DNA of 44,828 nucleotides from Peptacetobacter sp900539645. Lineage in GTDB: Bacteria > Bacillota > Clostridia > Peptostreptococcales > Peptostreptococcaceae. The notes under the pieces were generated by a model. The model was not told the origin of the DNA. It did not search any database and saw nothing but the letters and a program-made list of their open reading frames with translations. Numbering within the stretch: the first letter of the stretch is position 1; the number at the start of each line of letters is the position of its first letter. This document shows, piece after piece, positions 17,686 through 26,807 of the stretch. Both the position numbers and the translations under genes were made by a program. Where the stretch lies: NCBI RefSeq assembly GCF_047807365.1, contig NZ_JBLOUI010000017.1:1-44828 (forward strand), in the 5' to 3' direction.

Positions 17686-17914
17686 AAATATTAGATAGGG
17701 CTGTTGTAAATTATGCAACAGTCCTTTTAATAATAATATATTATGAATTTACTATTCAGAAAATACAGTAAAAAAAATTAAAAAAAATAAAAATTAAATG
17801 ATAATCAATAGATATATAGATAAAATTAAGTGAGAAAAAGTATTTCCTCTTTAAATAATAATAAAAAAGTTATAATAAAATGTTAATAAAGAAATCAGAA
17901 AATTGTCTAATTTC
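17686..17914. other. AT-rich intergenic gap without a gene
   Basis: After the operon terminator this stretch up to the asnA promoter is A/T-dominated with no open frame, ribosome site or convincing structure. Confidence 0.6.
17698..17729 (+). terminator. Sucrose operon terminator
   Basis: GGGCTGTTG (17698-17706) pairs with CAACAGTCC (17716-17724, one G-U), then TTTT. Confidence 0.85.
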
Positions 17915-17943
17915 TTGACAAATGAAAAATTAAAGTTTATTAT
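17915..17943 (+). promoter_or_regulatory. asnA promoter
   Basis: TTGACA (17915-17920), 17 bp, TATTAT (17938-17943). The predicted leader is only about 45 nt, too short for a T-box. Confidence 0.75.
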
Positions 17944-17995
17944 ATCTAAAAATCAAACAATTAAAACAAATAACAGATTAGGAGGAGTGTAAGTC

Positions 17996-19003
17996 ATGGG
18001 ATTAAAATTACCTAAAGATTATAAAGATAAATTAGACATAATGGAAACGCAGATAGCAATAAAAAAACTAAAAGACTATTTTGAGTTAAGATTAAGTAGA
18101 GAACTTAACCTAACCAGAGTATCGTCACCTTTATTCGTTTTACCAGAAACGGGTATGAATGACAACTTAAATGGTGTAGAAAAGGCTGTTAATTTCAATG
18201 TACCATCCTTAAACAACAAAAATGCAGAGATAGTTCAGTCGCTTGCAAAATGGAAAAGAATGGCATTAAAGAGATATGGATTCTCAGCAGGTTCCGGACT
18301 ATACACCGACATGAATGCTATAAGAAAAGACGAAGAACTTGATAATTTACACTCCTTATACGTAGACCAGTGGGACTGGGAATTAGTTATAAACAAAGAA
18401 GATAGAAATGTACAAACGCTTAAAGAAACAGTAGAAAAGCTTTATAGAGTATTTAAAGATACAGAAGTATTCGTATGTTCTCTTTACCCTCACATACCTG
18501 AGATACTTCCAGAAGAGATAACATTTATCACATCTCAGGAACTTTTAGATAAATATCCAGGCTTAGATGCTAAGGCTAGAGAAAATGAGGCAGTAAAAGA
18601 ATATGGTGCTGTATTTATAATGCAGATTGGGAAAGTTCTTTCAAATGGCGAAAAACACGATGGAAGAAGTCCTGACTATGATGATTGGGAGCTAAATGGA
18701 GATATCCTATTCTACAACCCTATCCTAGATGAAGCTATAGAATTATCATCTATGGGTATAAGAGTTGATGAAGAAAGTCTAGACAGACAGCTTACATTAG
18801 CTGGATGCGACGACAGAAGAGAGCTTGATTATCATAAAATGCTTTTAAACGGAGAACTACCTTACACAGTAGGTGGAGGTATAGGTCAGTCTAGAATTTG
18901 TATGTATTACTTAGGAAAAGCACATATAGGTGAAGTTCAGGTTGGAATATGGCCTAAAGATCAGATTGAAGCATGTGAAAAAGCAGGTATAAAATTATTA
19001 TAA
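17996..19003 (+). CDS. asnA: Aspartate-ammonia ligase (asparagine synthetase A)
   Basis: Makes asparagine from aspartate, ammonia and ATP via an aspartyl-AMP intermediate in the cytoplasm. 335 aa, the family norm. The fold is related to class II aminoacyl-tRNA synthetases. Visible landmarks are ETQIAIKKLKDYFE near the start, SPLFVLPETGMNDNLNG, the DQWDWE segment, and the C-terminal GGGIGQSRICMYYL loop corresponding to motif 3. AGGAGGAG lies upstream of the ATG. It is monocistronic, with its own consensus promoter and strong terminator. Confidence 0.96.
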   Translation: MGLKLPKDYKDKLDIMETQIAIKKLKDYFELRLSRELNLTRVSSPLFVLPETGMNDNLNGVEKAVNFNVPSLNNKNAEIVQSLAKWKRMALKRYGFSAGSGLYTDMNAIRKDEELDNLHSLYVDQWDWELVINKEDRNVQTLKETVEKLYRVFKDTEVFVCSLYPHIPEILPEEITFITSQELLDKYPGLDAKARENEAVKEYGAVFIMQIGKVLSNGEKHDGRSPDYDDWELNGDILFYNPILDEAIELSSMGIRVDEESLDRQLTLAGCDDRRELDYHKMLLNGELPYTVGGGIGQSRICMYYLGKAHIGEVQVGIWPKDQIEACEKAGIKLL

Positions 19004-19087
19004 ATGCGACATTGTAAATCGAATACAAATAATAAATTTGATTGTAGTGGATATTACTAAGATTAAATTTATTTAAATACGAACTCG

Positions 19088-19140
19088 AACCGAGCTACAT
19101 TGTTTTATGAAGTGAAACTGTATGTAGGCTCGGTTTTTTT
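19088..19140 (+). terminator. asnA terminator
   Basis: AACCGAGC-TACAT (19088-19100) pairs with ATGTA-G-GCTCGGTT (19122-19134), followed by a run of Ts. Confidence 0.9.
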
Positions 19141-19150
19141 ATTCAGTTCA

Positions 19151-19168
19151 TAATTCATAAATGAATTA
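19151..19168. promoter_or_regulatory. Perfect dyad upstream of the first SDF symporter
   Basis: TAATTCAT-AA-ATGAATTA, 8+2+8, centred 57 nt before the start codon. A looser relative, ATTCA-CAAC-TGAAT, occurs at 20791-20804 before the second copy. It may be an operator; the regulator is unknown. Confidence 0.4.
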
Positions 19169-19216
19169 AGATAAAGACCAAAGCTAAAAAAACTAAAAAA
19201 ACAGGAGGACAAAGCG

Positions 19217-20425
19217 ATGGCAGAGGAAAACAAAAAGAAAAAATTAGGTCTAGTCCCTAAACTGATCATAGGGATTATAGTAGGTATTATAATTGGGTCT
19301 TATTGCCCAGCACCAGTAATACAGGTGTTAGTAACAATAAGTGGATTATTCTCATCATTCTTATCATTCGTAATACCATTTATAATAATCGGATTCGTAA
19401 CAGCAGGTATAGCAGATTTAGCAACAGGTGCTGGTAAATTATTAGGAATAACTACAGCAATAGCTTATGGATCAACTTTAATAGCTGGTACTTTAGCATT
19501 TACAGTAGCATCAACATTATTCCCTAAATTCATAACATCAGCAGTAGCAGATAAAATAGGTGACCCTAGTGCAGGACAGCTAAGTGCTATATTCTCAATA
19601 CCACTAGAACCAATGGTAGATGTAACAGCAGCAATAGTATTCGCATTTATGATGGGTCTTGGGATATCATATCTTAGAAATCATGGAAAAGGTGAAGTAC
19701 TTTTCAAATTCTTCAATGATTTCCAGGATATAGTAACAGCAACACTATCAACAGTAATAATACCATTATTACCATTATACATAGCTGGAACATTTGCTAA
19801 CATAGCTTATTCAGGACAGGTTTGGAATATACTTGGAATATTCTGGAAAGTATACTTAACAGTAATACCTCTACACTTAATATACTTACTATGCCAGTTC
19901 AGTATAGCTGGTGCTATAGGAAAGAAAAATCCATTTACAATGTTAAAAAATCAGATACCTGGTTACTTAACAGCAGTAGGTACTCAATCTTCAGCAGCTA
20001 CAATACCAGTAAACGTTGGATGTGCGGAAAAGAATGGAGTTTCTAAACAGATAAGAGAATTTGTTGTTCCTCTATGTGCGACAATACACTTATCAGGATC
20101 AATGATATCAATAACTTGCTTCACAACAGCAGTTTTAATGATGAATAACATGCCTCATAACCCAGGTGTTATATTCCCATTCATAGCAATGTTGGGTATA
20201 GCAATGGTTGCAGCACCAGGAGCACCAGGTGGAGCAATAATGTCAGCACTTCCATTCTTACCAATGGTTGGTATACCTTCTGATGGTGGATTAGCATCAT
20301 TAATGATAGCTTTATATTTAACTCAGGATAGTTTCGGAACAGCATGTAATGTATCTGGAGATAACGCAATAGCAGTTATAATAGATAGAATAAATGATAA
20401 ATTATTCAAAGCTAAAGAAGCTTAA
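19217..20425 (+). CDS. SDF/DAACS-family amino acid or dicarboxylate:cation symporter, copy 1
   Basis: A 402-aa membrane carrier of the sodium:dicarboxylate symporter family (glutamate, aspartate, serine and similar solutes driven by sodium or protons). About eight hydrophobic helices are visible. The family hallmarks are the serine-rich TQSSAATIPV loop, HLSGSMISI, and the C-terminal QDSFGTACNVSGDNAIAV substrate/cation-binding helix. The N-terminus is lysine-rich (MAEENKKKK). ACAGGAGGA precedes the ATG. It is followed 510 bp later by a near-duplicate with roughly 45 amino-acid differences by my count. The exact substrate cannot be read. Confidence 0.9.
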   Translation: MAEENKKKKLGLVPKLIIGIIVGIIIGSYCPAPVIQVLVTISGLFSSFLSFVIPFIIIGFVTAGIADLATGAGKLLGITTAIAYGSTLIAGTLAFTVASTLFPKFITSAVADKIGDPSAGQLSAIFSIPLEPMVDVTAAIVFAFMMGLGISYLRNHGKGEVLFKFFNDFQDIVTATLSTVIIPLLPLYIAGTFANIAYSGQVWNILGIFWKVYLTVIPLHLIYLLCQFSIAGAIGKKNPFTMLKNQIPGYLTAVGTQSSAATIPVNVGCAEKNGVSKQIREFVVPLCATIHLSGSMISITCFTTAVLMMNNMPHNPGVIFPFIAMLGIAMVAAPGAPGGAIMSALPFLPMVGIPSDGGLASLMIALYLTQDSFGTACNVSGDNAIAVIIDRINDKLFKAKEA

Positions 20426-20935
20426 TTTATTGATAAAATATATAATTAAGATAAAATAATAACAATAAATATATGTTAAAAATTATAGAAATTAATATAT
20501 AATGATAAGTAAAACATAATAAAACTTAATAAAACTTAATAAAAAGAGTAGAGAATTTGATGATAATGGAATAAAATAAATTTTTTGATAATTTAAAATT
20601 ATCGTTCTTATTAAATTTTTGTAGATAAAAAAACAAGTCGGATTGCTTAGTTTCAACATTTATGAACTATGTAGTTCGACTTTTTTTATAGCATTATAAG
20701 AAATATTTATAAGAAAAAATTATGAAAACTATTTCATAGTTATTTAAAACGTGATACAATAAAGCGTACAAACATAAAAAAACGTTTTTTATTCACAACT
20801 GAATTAAGATATAAAAATTATTTAAATAAATTAAGTCTAAACGGGAAAATATATATCTAGAAATTATATTGCTAATATTTAAAATTCAGTAGTGATTAAA
20901 ATAAAGCCTAAAAATATGAGTAGGAGGAAAGAGTA
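20426..20935. other. AT-rich gap between the two symporter copies
   Basis: Holds a terminator (20635-20687), a weak promoter candidate ending in TACAAT at 20755-20760 with an extended TG, a palindrome AAAAAACGTTTTTT around 20777-20790, and the dyad ATTCA-CAAC-TGAAT at 20791-20804. No gene is visible. Confidence 0.6.
20635..20687 (+). terminator. Terminator after symporter copy 1
   Basis: AAGTCG...TAGTT (20635-20652) pairs imperfectly with AACTA...CGACTT (20664-20682), followed by Ts. Confidence 0.75.
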
Positions 20936-22147
20936 ATGGCAGAAGAAAAGAAAAAGAAAAAAATTGGTCTAGTCCCTAAACTGATCATGGGGATTATAGT
21001 AGGTATCATAATCGGGACATACTGTCCAGCACCAGTAATACAGGTATTAGTAACAATAAGTGGACTGTTCTCATCATTCTTATCATTTGTAATACCATTT
21101 ATAATAATCGGATTCGTAACAGCAGGTATAGCAGACCTAGCAACAGGTGCTGGTAAATTATTAGGAATAACTACAGGAATAGCTTATGGTTCAACTTTAA
21201 TAGCGGGAACAATAGCATTCATAGTAGCGTCAACATTATTCCCTAATTTTATAAATGCAGAAGTAGCAAGTAAAATAGGTGACCCAAGTGCAGGTCAGTT
21301 AAGCGCAATATTCTCAATACCATTAGAACCAATGGTAGACGTAACTGCAGCTATAGTATTTGCATTCATGATGGGGCTTGGTATATCTTCATTAAGAAAT
21401 AAAGGTAAAGGCGATGTTCTTTATAAATTCTTCAATGATTTCCAGGATATAGTAACAGCAACTCTTGGAACAATAATAATACCATTATTACCATTATACA
21501 TAGCAGGTACATTTGCTAACATAGCTTATGCAGGACAGGTTTGGAGCATACTAGGAGTATTCTGGAAAGTATTCGTAACAGTAATACCTCTACACTTCAT
21601 ATACTTAATATGCCAGTTCTCATTTGCTGGTGCTATAGGAAAGAAAAATCCTTTCACAATGTTAAAAAATCAGGTGCCTGGTTACTTAACAGCTATAGGA
21701 ACTCAGTCTTCAGCAGCAACAATACCAGTAAACGTAGAATGTGCAGAAAAGAATGGAGTTTCTAAACAGATAAGAGAATTTGTTGTTCCTCTATGTGCAA
21801 CAATACATTTATCAGGATCAATGATATCAATAACTTGCTTCACAACAGCAGTTTTAATGATGAATAATATGCCTCATGGATTTAATGTATTATTACCATA
21901 TATAGCAATGTTAGGTGTAGCAATGGTTGCAGCACCAGGAGCACCAGGTGGAGCAATAATGTCAGCACTTCCATTCTTACCAATGGTTGGTATACCATCA
22001 GAAGGTGGATTAGCATCATTAATGATAGCTCTATACTTAACTCAGGATAGTTTCGGAACAGCATGTAACGTATCAGGAGATAATGCAATAGCAGTTATAG
22101 TTGATAGAATAAACGACAAACTATTCAAAAATAAAAAAGAAGTATAA
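20936..22147 (+). CDS. SDF/DAACS-family amino acid or dicarboxylate:cation symporter, copy 2
   Basis: A 403-aa tandem paralogue of the preceding carrier. Substitutions cluster in a loop near residues 103-112 and in the segment after MMNNMPH (about residues 309-320), while the substrate-site motifs TQSSAATIPV and QDSFGTACNVSGDN are identical. It has its own leader of about 140 nt and a GTAGGAGGA site. The pattern suggests duplication with retained transport chemistry and either separate regulation or changed specificity. Substrate unknown. Confidence 0.9.
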   Translation: MAEEKKKKKIGLVPKLIMGIIVGIIIGTYCPAPVIQVLVTISGLFSSFLSFVIPFIIIGFVTAGIADLATGAGKLLGITTGIAYGSTLIAGTIAFIVASTLFPNFINAEVASKIGDPSAGQLSAIFSIPLEPMVDVTAAIVFAFMMGLGISSLRNKGKGDVLYKFFNDFQDIVTATLGTIIIPLLPLYIAGTFANIAYAGQVWSILGVFWKVFVTVIPLHFIYLICQFSFAGAIGKKNPFTMLKNQVPGYLTAIGTQSSAATIPVNVECAEKNGVSKQIREFVVPLCATIHLSGSMISITCFTTAVLMMNNMPHGFNVLLPYIAMLGVAMVAAPGAPGGAIMSALPFLPMVGIPSEGGLASLMIALYLTQDSFGTACNVSGDNAIAVIVDRINDKLFKNKKEV

Positions 22148-22175
22148 AAAATAGAAAACCCAAAAGACTTTTAAT

Positions 22176-22226
22176 ATAAGCTCCTTCTCGGTATATACGG
22201 ATACCGGGAGGGGGCTTATTTTTTAT
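22176..22226 (+). terminator. Terminator after symporter copy 2
   Basis: ATAAGCTCCTTCTCGGTAT (22176-22194) pairs with ATACCGGGAGGGGGCTTAT (22201-22219) with G-U pairs, then TTTTTTAT. Confidence 0.85.
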
Positions 22227-22598
22227 GTAAAAAATGAAATTAAAATTCATAATGTCACGAATTTATATAAAAATAAAGGTAAAAGTTTTGTTAAATTTAC
22301 ATAAAATTACCCTTTAATTCAAATAAAAACTATACACTTATAGATTTTTTATATACATAAATACAGAAATTTGCACGTATGAATAATGATTCATTCAAAA
22401 GTAAAAAAATAAAAAAATATTTAAATGAGAAAAAAGTTTTGTTTAAATACATTGAAAATGCTTATATTAATGATAAAAAAAACTAATGATAAAAAGTTGT
22501 ACTGAAATATCTGTTTAAACTAAAAAATGCAAGTGTTAATTTATGAAAACGGTAACTAGTAAAAACTAATTTAATTTAAGAATATAGATGAAATCTAT

Positions 22599-22627
22599 TT
22601 GAATTTTATTTAGTTTGAAGTTATAAT
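22599..22627 (+). promoter_or_regulatory. Promoter of the symporter-lipoprotein operon
   Basis: TTGAAT (22599-22604), 17 bp, TATAAT (22622-22627), 62 bp upstream of the start codon. Confidence 0.75.
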
Positions 22628-22688
22628 GAAAAAGTCATTTTTTAAGAGAAAACATAAAACAAAGACATAAAATAAAGGAGGTTGAAAA

Positions 22689-24071
22689 ATGATAGACGTA
22701 ATAGCAAGTGTGAATTGGATTTCACTTTTAGTATTATCTATTACATTACTTTTATTCAAAGCCCTTGTAAAAATATCTTATAAGGTAAACTGGACATTTG
22801 TCATACTAATAAGTATGGTAATGGGTGGAGTAATAGGTATAGTATTCGCATCAGAGGGGAACACGTATCTAGTATGGTTAGATTTAATCGGTCAGGTATA
22901 TGTAAATCTAATAACAGCACTAGTTGCGCCAGTTGTTTTAATTTCAGTAATTTCAGGATTTATAACACTAAACGATAAAGAAAAAATGAAAAATATCGGT
23001 GTTAAATCAGTAGTCTGGTTATTATTATCAGCTGTTGGAGCTATAGTAGTAACTATGTTAGTTGGTGTAATTACAGGAATTGGTAAAGGTGGAGGAGCTG
23101 TATTTGCTGATATAGCAGCCGTTACTGATACTACTGTAAATGCATATAAAGACATGGGAACTTCATTAAATGAAGTTTTACTTGGATTATTCCCAACAAA
23201 CGTAATAAAAGATTTATCTGAAGATAATGTCGTAGCAATAATAGTTATGGCGGTATCTGTAGCAGTAGCTTACGTTAGTATATCTTCTGAAGAAGGAGAA
23301 GAAACACTATCAAGCTTCAAAAATCTTGTAGAAGCAGTTAAGAAAATAATATTCCGTATATTATCATACATAATAGACTGTACACCATTTGCGGTATTAT
23401 GCTTAATGGCAACATCTGCAAGCCGGTTATTCAGCGATAAAGATGCTGTTGTTCAGTTATTATTATTATTAGTTGCTATATTCGGAGTATGTTTCTTCCA
23501 GACTTATGTATTCAACGGATTACTTTTAAAATTTGTAGCAAAAGTAAATCCATTAGAATTCTTCAAAAAGACTTTCGATGCTCAGGTTACAGCATTTACT
23601 ACACAGAGTAGTGTTGGTTCACTTCCAATAACTATAGATAGATTAGTTAAAAAAGTAGGGGTAGATGAAGAAGTTGCCAACTTTACAGCACCACTAGGTA
23701 CTACAATAGGTATGCCAGGATGTACAAGTGTATGGCCAGTTTTACTAGCAATATTCTACATGAATGCTACAGGAATGAACTGGGGATTTGGAGATTATTT
23801 AATCCTTGGATTTATGGCACTTATATTAGCTATGGGTAGTGCTGGGGTTCCAGGTATAGGTGTTGTATCTGCGGTTGCGTTATTCAGTGCGGTTGATTTA
23901 CCAATAGCAGCAGTTGTTCTTTTAATGCCTATAAACAACATGTCAGACATGGCTCGTACATTACTAAACGTTGTTACAGCTAATGTTACAGCTACAGTAG
24001 TCGCAAGAAAAACAGGACTTCTTGACGACGAAATATTCAATACAGAGGAAGAAATAAAGGAGGCCAACTAA
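22689..24071 (+). CDS. SDF-family symporter, possibly L-cystine (TcyP-like)
   Basis: A 460-aa sodium:dicarboxylate-family carrier, longer than and only distantly related to the two upstream copies. About eight or nine membrane helices are visible. Family motifs are AFTTQSSVGSLPITIDRL (serine-rich loop), APLGTTIGMPGCTSVWPV, GSAGVPGIGVVSAV, and INNMSDMARTLLNVVTANVTA. The length and the N-terminal layout resemble TcyP-type cystine carriers; I infer cystine partly from the downstream thioredoxin-like genes. An AAGGAGG site precedes the ATG. Its stop overlaps the next start by one base (TAATG), showing translational coupling. Confidence 0.82.
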   Translation: MIDVIASVNWISLLVLSITLLLFKALVKISYKVNWTFVILISMVMGGVIGIVFASEGNTYLVWLDLIGQVYVNLITALVAPVVLISVISGFITLNDKEKMKNIGVKSVVWLLLSAVGAIVVTMLVGVITGIGKGGGAVFADIAAVTDTTVNAYKDMGTSLNEVLLGLFPTNVIKDLSEDNVVAIIVMAVSVAVAYVSISSEEGEETLSSFKNLVEAVKKIIFRILSYIIDCTPFAVLCLMATSASRLFSDKDAVVQLLLLLVAIFGVCFFQTYVFNGLLLKFVAKVNPLEFFKKTFDAQVTAFTTQSSVGSLPITIDRLVKKVGVDEEVANFTAPLGTTIGMPGCTSVWPVLLAIFYMNATGMNWGFGDYLILGFMALILAMGSAGVPGIGVVSAVALFSAVDLPIAAVVLLMPINNMSDMARTLLNVVTANVTATVVARKTGLLDDEIFNTEEEIKEAN

Positions 24072-24556
24072 TGAAAAAATCGACAAAATTATTATTTGCA
24101 TCTGTTGTTGTGTTCTTTATACTTTCAATAGTTTCAGCTAAATGCTCTGTATATAGAACAGAAAAAGCAATATCAAACATAGGTGAAGTAGCTTATACAG
24201 ATGAATGTAAAGAAAGAATAGATCGTGCAGTTTTCTACTATAATTCTCTTGATCCAGAATTAGGGCTAGAAGAAAAGATATCAAACACAGTAGAATTCGA
24301 CAAAGCAAAAATAGAATACGCTAGACTTGCAATAAAAGCAGCTAAAGTTGCAGATGCAAGAAAAACAGTTGAAGAATATTCAAACACAGACGTTGAAAAC
24401 TATGTAAAAGCAGCTAGAGAAGTTGTAACTAACTACTTAAAAGAAGACCAGTATATGTCAATAGAAAACTATGCTGACCTTGTAGCTTTAGAATCAGAAT
24501 ATTCATCAAGTGGCGGTGGCGGTGCTACTGAAGAAGTATCAATTCCAATGTGCTAA
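24071..24556 (+). CDS. Membrane-anchored helical-bundle protein with C-terminal cysteine, unknown function
   Basis: A 161-aa protein I cannot name. A hydrophobic segment at residues 7-23 could be an uncleaved anchor or a signal. The following region (about 28-140) resembles the three-helix repeats found in many Firmicutes surface proteins: EKAISNIGEVAYTDECKERI followed by FDKAKIEYARLAIKAA. A glycine-rich spacer (SSSGGGGATEE) leads to the end SIPMC. Cysteines are at 25, 46 and 161 only. Translationally coupled to the SDF carrier upstream and 29 bp before a thioredoxin-like lipoprotein. A role in extracytoplasmic thiol chemistry is inference. Confidence 0.7.
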   Translation: MKKSTKLLFASVVVFFILSIVSAKCSVYRTEKAISNIGEVAYTDECKERIDRAVFYYNSLDPELGLEEKISNTVEFDKAKIEYARLAIKAAKVADARKTVEEYSNTDVENYVKAAREVVTNYLKEDQYMSIENYADLVALESEYSSSGGGGATEEVSIPMC

Positions 24557-24585
24557 TTAAATAGGAAAGGAGAAATAAATAAAGT

Positions 24586-26112
24586 ATGAAGATAAATAAG
24601 AAAGTTATATCTACAATACTAGCAGCTACACTTGTTGCAGGTGTATTAACGGGATGTGGTAATAAAGAAGCTAGTACAACAGAAAATACATCTAAAAAAG
24701 AAACTTTAGCTGATACAAAAGCTCAGCTATCTTCTCCAAAATATGATTTTGAAAAAGAATATGCTTTTGGAGACTTCAATAGACATTCAAATGCTGATAT
24801 GGATCGTCAGAACGGTGTAGATACATTTGAAGATAAAGAAATAGTATTTAAAGACATAAGTTATGATCAGCTTATGAACTTAATGCAGCAGGAAGGGAAC
24901 TTCCTTATACAGTTAAGTGGTTCTTGGTGCCACAACAGTAGAGCCATGGGGCCTTCTGTAAATGAATTTGCAAAAAAATATGGAATAGACACAATATACT
25001 CATATGACTTTAACGTAGACAATGGGGAAGATGGTTCTATGTTCGTTCGTATGACTAACGGGAAAGACACAGTAGGGGCTAAATACAACTACATGTACGG
25101 AGAAATGGTATCTAGATTCTTAACTAACTTAGATGACTGGATAGAATACCCATCTGACTCAGATACTGCAATATCTTACACAAATGCAGATGGTAAAGAG
25201 GTTACTGTAGGTAGATTACAGCAGCCAATAATGTTCCTTTACAATAAAGACAATGTAAAAGATAATAGTGGTAAAGGTGTAGCTAGAGGAAAATTCCCAG
25301 TAGTTTACGCTTTTGAACAGATGGTTGAACGTGATGAAAAAGGTCTTTATGTAAAAGAAACTGATGCAGAAGGAAATGATGTATTAGATAAAGAAGGAAA
25401 ACCAGTTAGAAAATATGTTACAGAAGAATACAGAAAAAATCTTCTTAAAATATTTGACTACATAAAAAATAATAAAATAGAATTAGCTCATTATGATAAA
25501 GAAAAATATATAAAAGATGCGTTTAATTCTTACGGAAAAGAAATATTCAAAGCAGACGAAAAAGTAAATATATATCCAATAACATATCGTCAGTTAGAGT
25601 GGTTAACAGATCAGGACGGAAACTCTCTAATAATGATGGGTGGACCTGGAAATGAAAAAACTCGTTCAATAATATCTACTGTAAACCAGTACGCTGTTAA
25701 GAATAATGTAAGAGTTTATATGTATGATCCTCAGATAGATGGAGCTTACACAACAGATAAATGGGGATACAAACAGACTACTAATATATTAGAAGAAAAC
25801 TCTCCAATAGTTCATATGTACAAAAACCTTATAGATAGACATTTAACTAATCTTGAAGGAACAAGAACAATGGAAGATGGAACAACTATAATAGATGCAC
25901 CATACTTCTTCGAGTTCAATAAAGATGCTAAGGATGAAGACGGATTTATAGCTCCAATAGCTTCATTTGTTGAAATGCCATACACTTCTAATCCAGAAGC
26001 TAGATATTCTATAGGAAAAGAAAAGAATTTAAATGCTTGTAAAGAAAGTATATTAACTGTTATGCAGAAATACGGAGAACTTACAGGTGTTAAAATACAG
26101 GATTTAAAATAA
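24586..26112 (+). CDS. Lipoprotein with two thioredoxin-like segments
   Basis: A 508-aa lipoprotein: signal with lipobox LTGC, then a low-complexity linker. Two segments of the same pattern follow. Segment 1 (about 88-150) reads YDQLMNLMQQEGNFLIQLSG, then SWCHNSRAM with Cys115, then YDFNVDN. Segment 2 (about 332-390) reads YRQLEWLTDQDGNSLIMMGG, then PGNEKTRS, then YMYDPQIDG, with no cysteine at the aligned site (residues 352-360). I infer a duplicated thioredoxin fold with one single-cysteine site and one degenerate site. AAAGGAG lies upstream. The terminator follows 70 bp later. Function unknown; a thiol carrier or cystine-binding role fits the context. Confidence 0.75.
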   Translation: MKINKKVISTILAATLVAGVLTGCGNKEASTTENTSKKETLADTKAQLSSPKYDFEKEYAFGDFNRHSNADMDRQNGVDTFEDKEIVFKDISYDQLMNLMQQEGNFLIQLSGSWCHNSRAMGPSVNEFAKKYGIDTIYSYDFNVDNGEDGSMFVRMTNGKDTVGAKYNYMYGEMVSRFLTNLDDWIEYPSDSDTAISYTNADGKEVTVGRLQQPIMFLYNKDNVKDNSGKGVARGKFPVVYAFEQMVERDEKGLYVKETDAEGNDVLDKEGKPVRKYVTEEYRKNLLKIFDYIKNNKIELAHYDKEKYIKDAFNSYGKEIFKADEKVNIYPITYRQLEWLTDQDGNSLIMMGGPGNEKTRSIISTVNQYAVKNNVRVYMYDPQIDGAYTTDKWGYKQTTNILEENSPIVHMYKNLIDRHLTNLEGTRTMEDGTTIIDAPYFFEFNKDAKDEDGFIAPIASFVEMPYTSNPEARYSIGKEKNLNACKESILTVMQKYGELTGVKIQDLK

Positions 26113-26184
26113 TCCATCAAAATATATAGGATAAATTATTAAATATATAAATAATATAAATATATCCTTAAATAAAAATTAAAA

Positions 26185-26219
26185 AAAGTACCTCAGGATA
26201 TATTCTTGAGGTACTTTTT
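26185..26219 (+). terminator. Terminator after the tandem-thioredoxin lipoprotein
   Basis: AAAGTACCTCA (from 26186) pairs with TGAGGTACTTT (to 26217), then TTA. It separates two transcription units within the redox island. Confidence 0.85.
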
Positions 26220-26273
26220 ATTATATAATCTAATTAATTATAATTTAATTAAAAAAGATTAGGAGGAAAATTT

Positions 26274-26807
26274 ATGTCGAAAAAAATAAAAGTTTTAGCG
26301 ATGTTAATGGGATTAATAATGACATTATCTTTAGTTGGATGTGGAGGAAATTCTGGGTCAAGTTCTTCAGGGGAAGTTAAGGTTGGAGATGAAGCACCTG
26401 AGTTTTACGCAGACCTAACTAATGGAAAAAGTTTTATACTTTCAGAAAATAAAGGTAAGGTAGTTTTAATAAACTTTTGGGCTACTTGGTGTGGACCATG
26501 TGTTGAAGAATTGCCAGCGATAGAAAAACTTCAGAAAGAGTACGGAGATAAGATAGAAATAGTTGCTGTAAACTACGGTGAGGATAAAAAGACTGTCGAT
26601 GAGTTTTTAAAAGATAAAAACTATACTTTTAAAGTAGCTTATGATGAAAATATGGATATATGTAATACATATCCTTCAGACGGTATTCCTTATTTAGTTG
26701 TTGTAGATAAGGAAGGGAAAGTGCACGAAACTATGGTAGGATCTGCAGGAGCAGATGAGCAGTACAAGAGAGTTTTAAGATCTTTAACGGAGGCTTATGA
26801 AAAATAA
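26274..26807 (+). CDS. TlpA/ResA-like thioredoxin-fold lipoprotein
   Basis: A 177-aa lipoprotein: lipobox LVGC around residue 23, a serine/glycine linker, then a TlpA-type thioredoxin domain. It has VGDEAPEFYADLTNGKSF, the active site WATWCGPCVEELP with both cysteines, and the cis-proline region SDGIPYLVVVDKEG. Such proteins reduce disulfides outside the membrane (cytochrome maturation, sporulation or repair of oxidised proteins). TAGGAGG precedes the ATG. It is the first gene of a three-gene unit. Its stop overlaps the next start (TAATG). The specific partner is unknown; membrane-side electron supply by the last gene is inference. Confidence 0.92.
   Translation: MSKKIKVLAMLMGLIMTLSLVGCGGNSGSSSSGEVKVGDEAPEFYADLTNGKSFILSENKGKVVLINFWATWCGPCVEELPAIEKLQKEYGDKIEIVAVNYGEDKKTVDEFLKDKNYTFKVAYDENMDICNTYPSDGIPYLVVVDKEGKVHETMVGSAGADEQYKRVLRSLTEAYEK

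Larger units (their letters stand above)
22148..22688. other. Intergenic gap before the redox island
   Basis: Contains the terminator at 22176-22226 and the promoter at 22599-22627. The roughly 370 bp between them is extremely AT-rich. I see only short dyads (for example AATGA-T-TCATT near 22385) and no open frame or recognisable riboswitch. Confidence 0.6.

Noticed and set aside
17944..17995. T-box or riboswitch before asnA
   Set aside because: The leader after the promoter is about 45 nt, with no T-box sequence and no terminator before the gene.
19822..20046. Plus-strand frame overlapping symporter copy 1, repeated at 21541-21765 in copy 2
   Set aside because: Both occur because the two genes are near-duplicates; out of frame with the carrier and no ribosome site.
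22227..22598. Riboswitch before the SDF carrier operon
   Set aside because: No conserved riboswitch sequence or stable multi-stem fold; the stretch is almost pure A/T and lies upstream of the predicted promoter.
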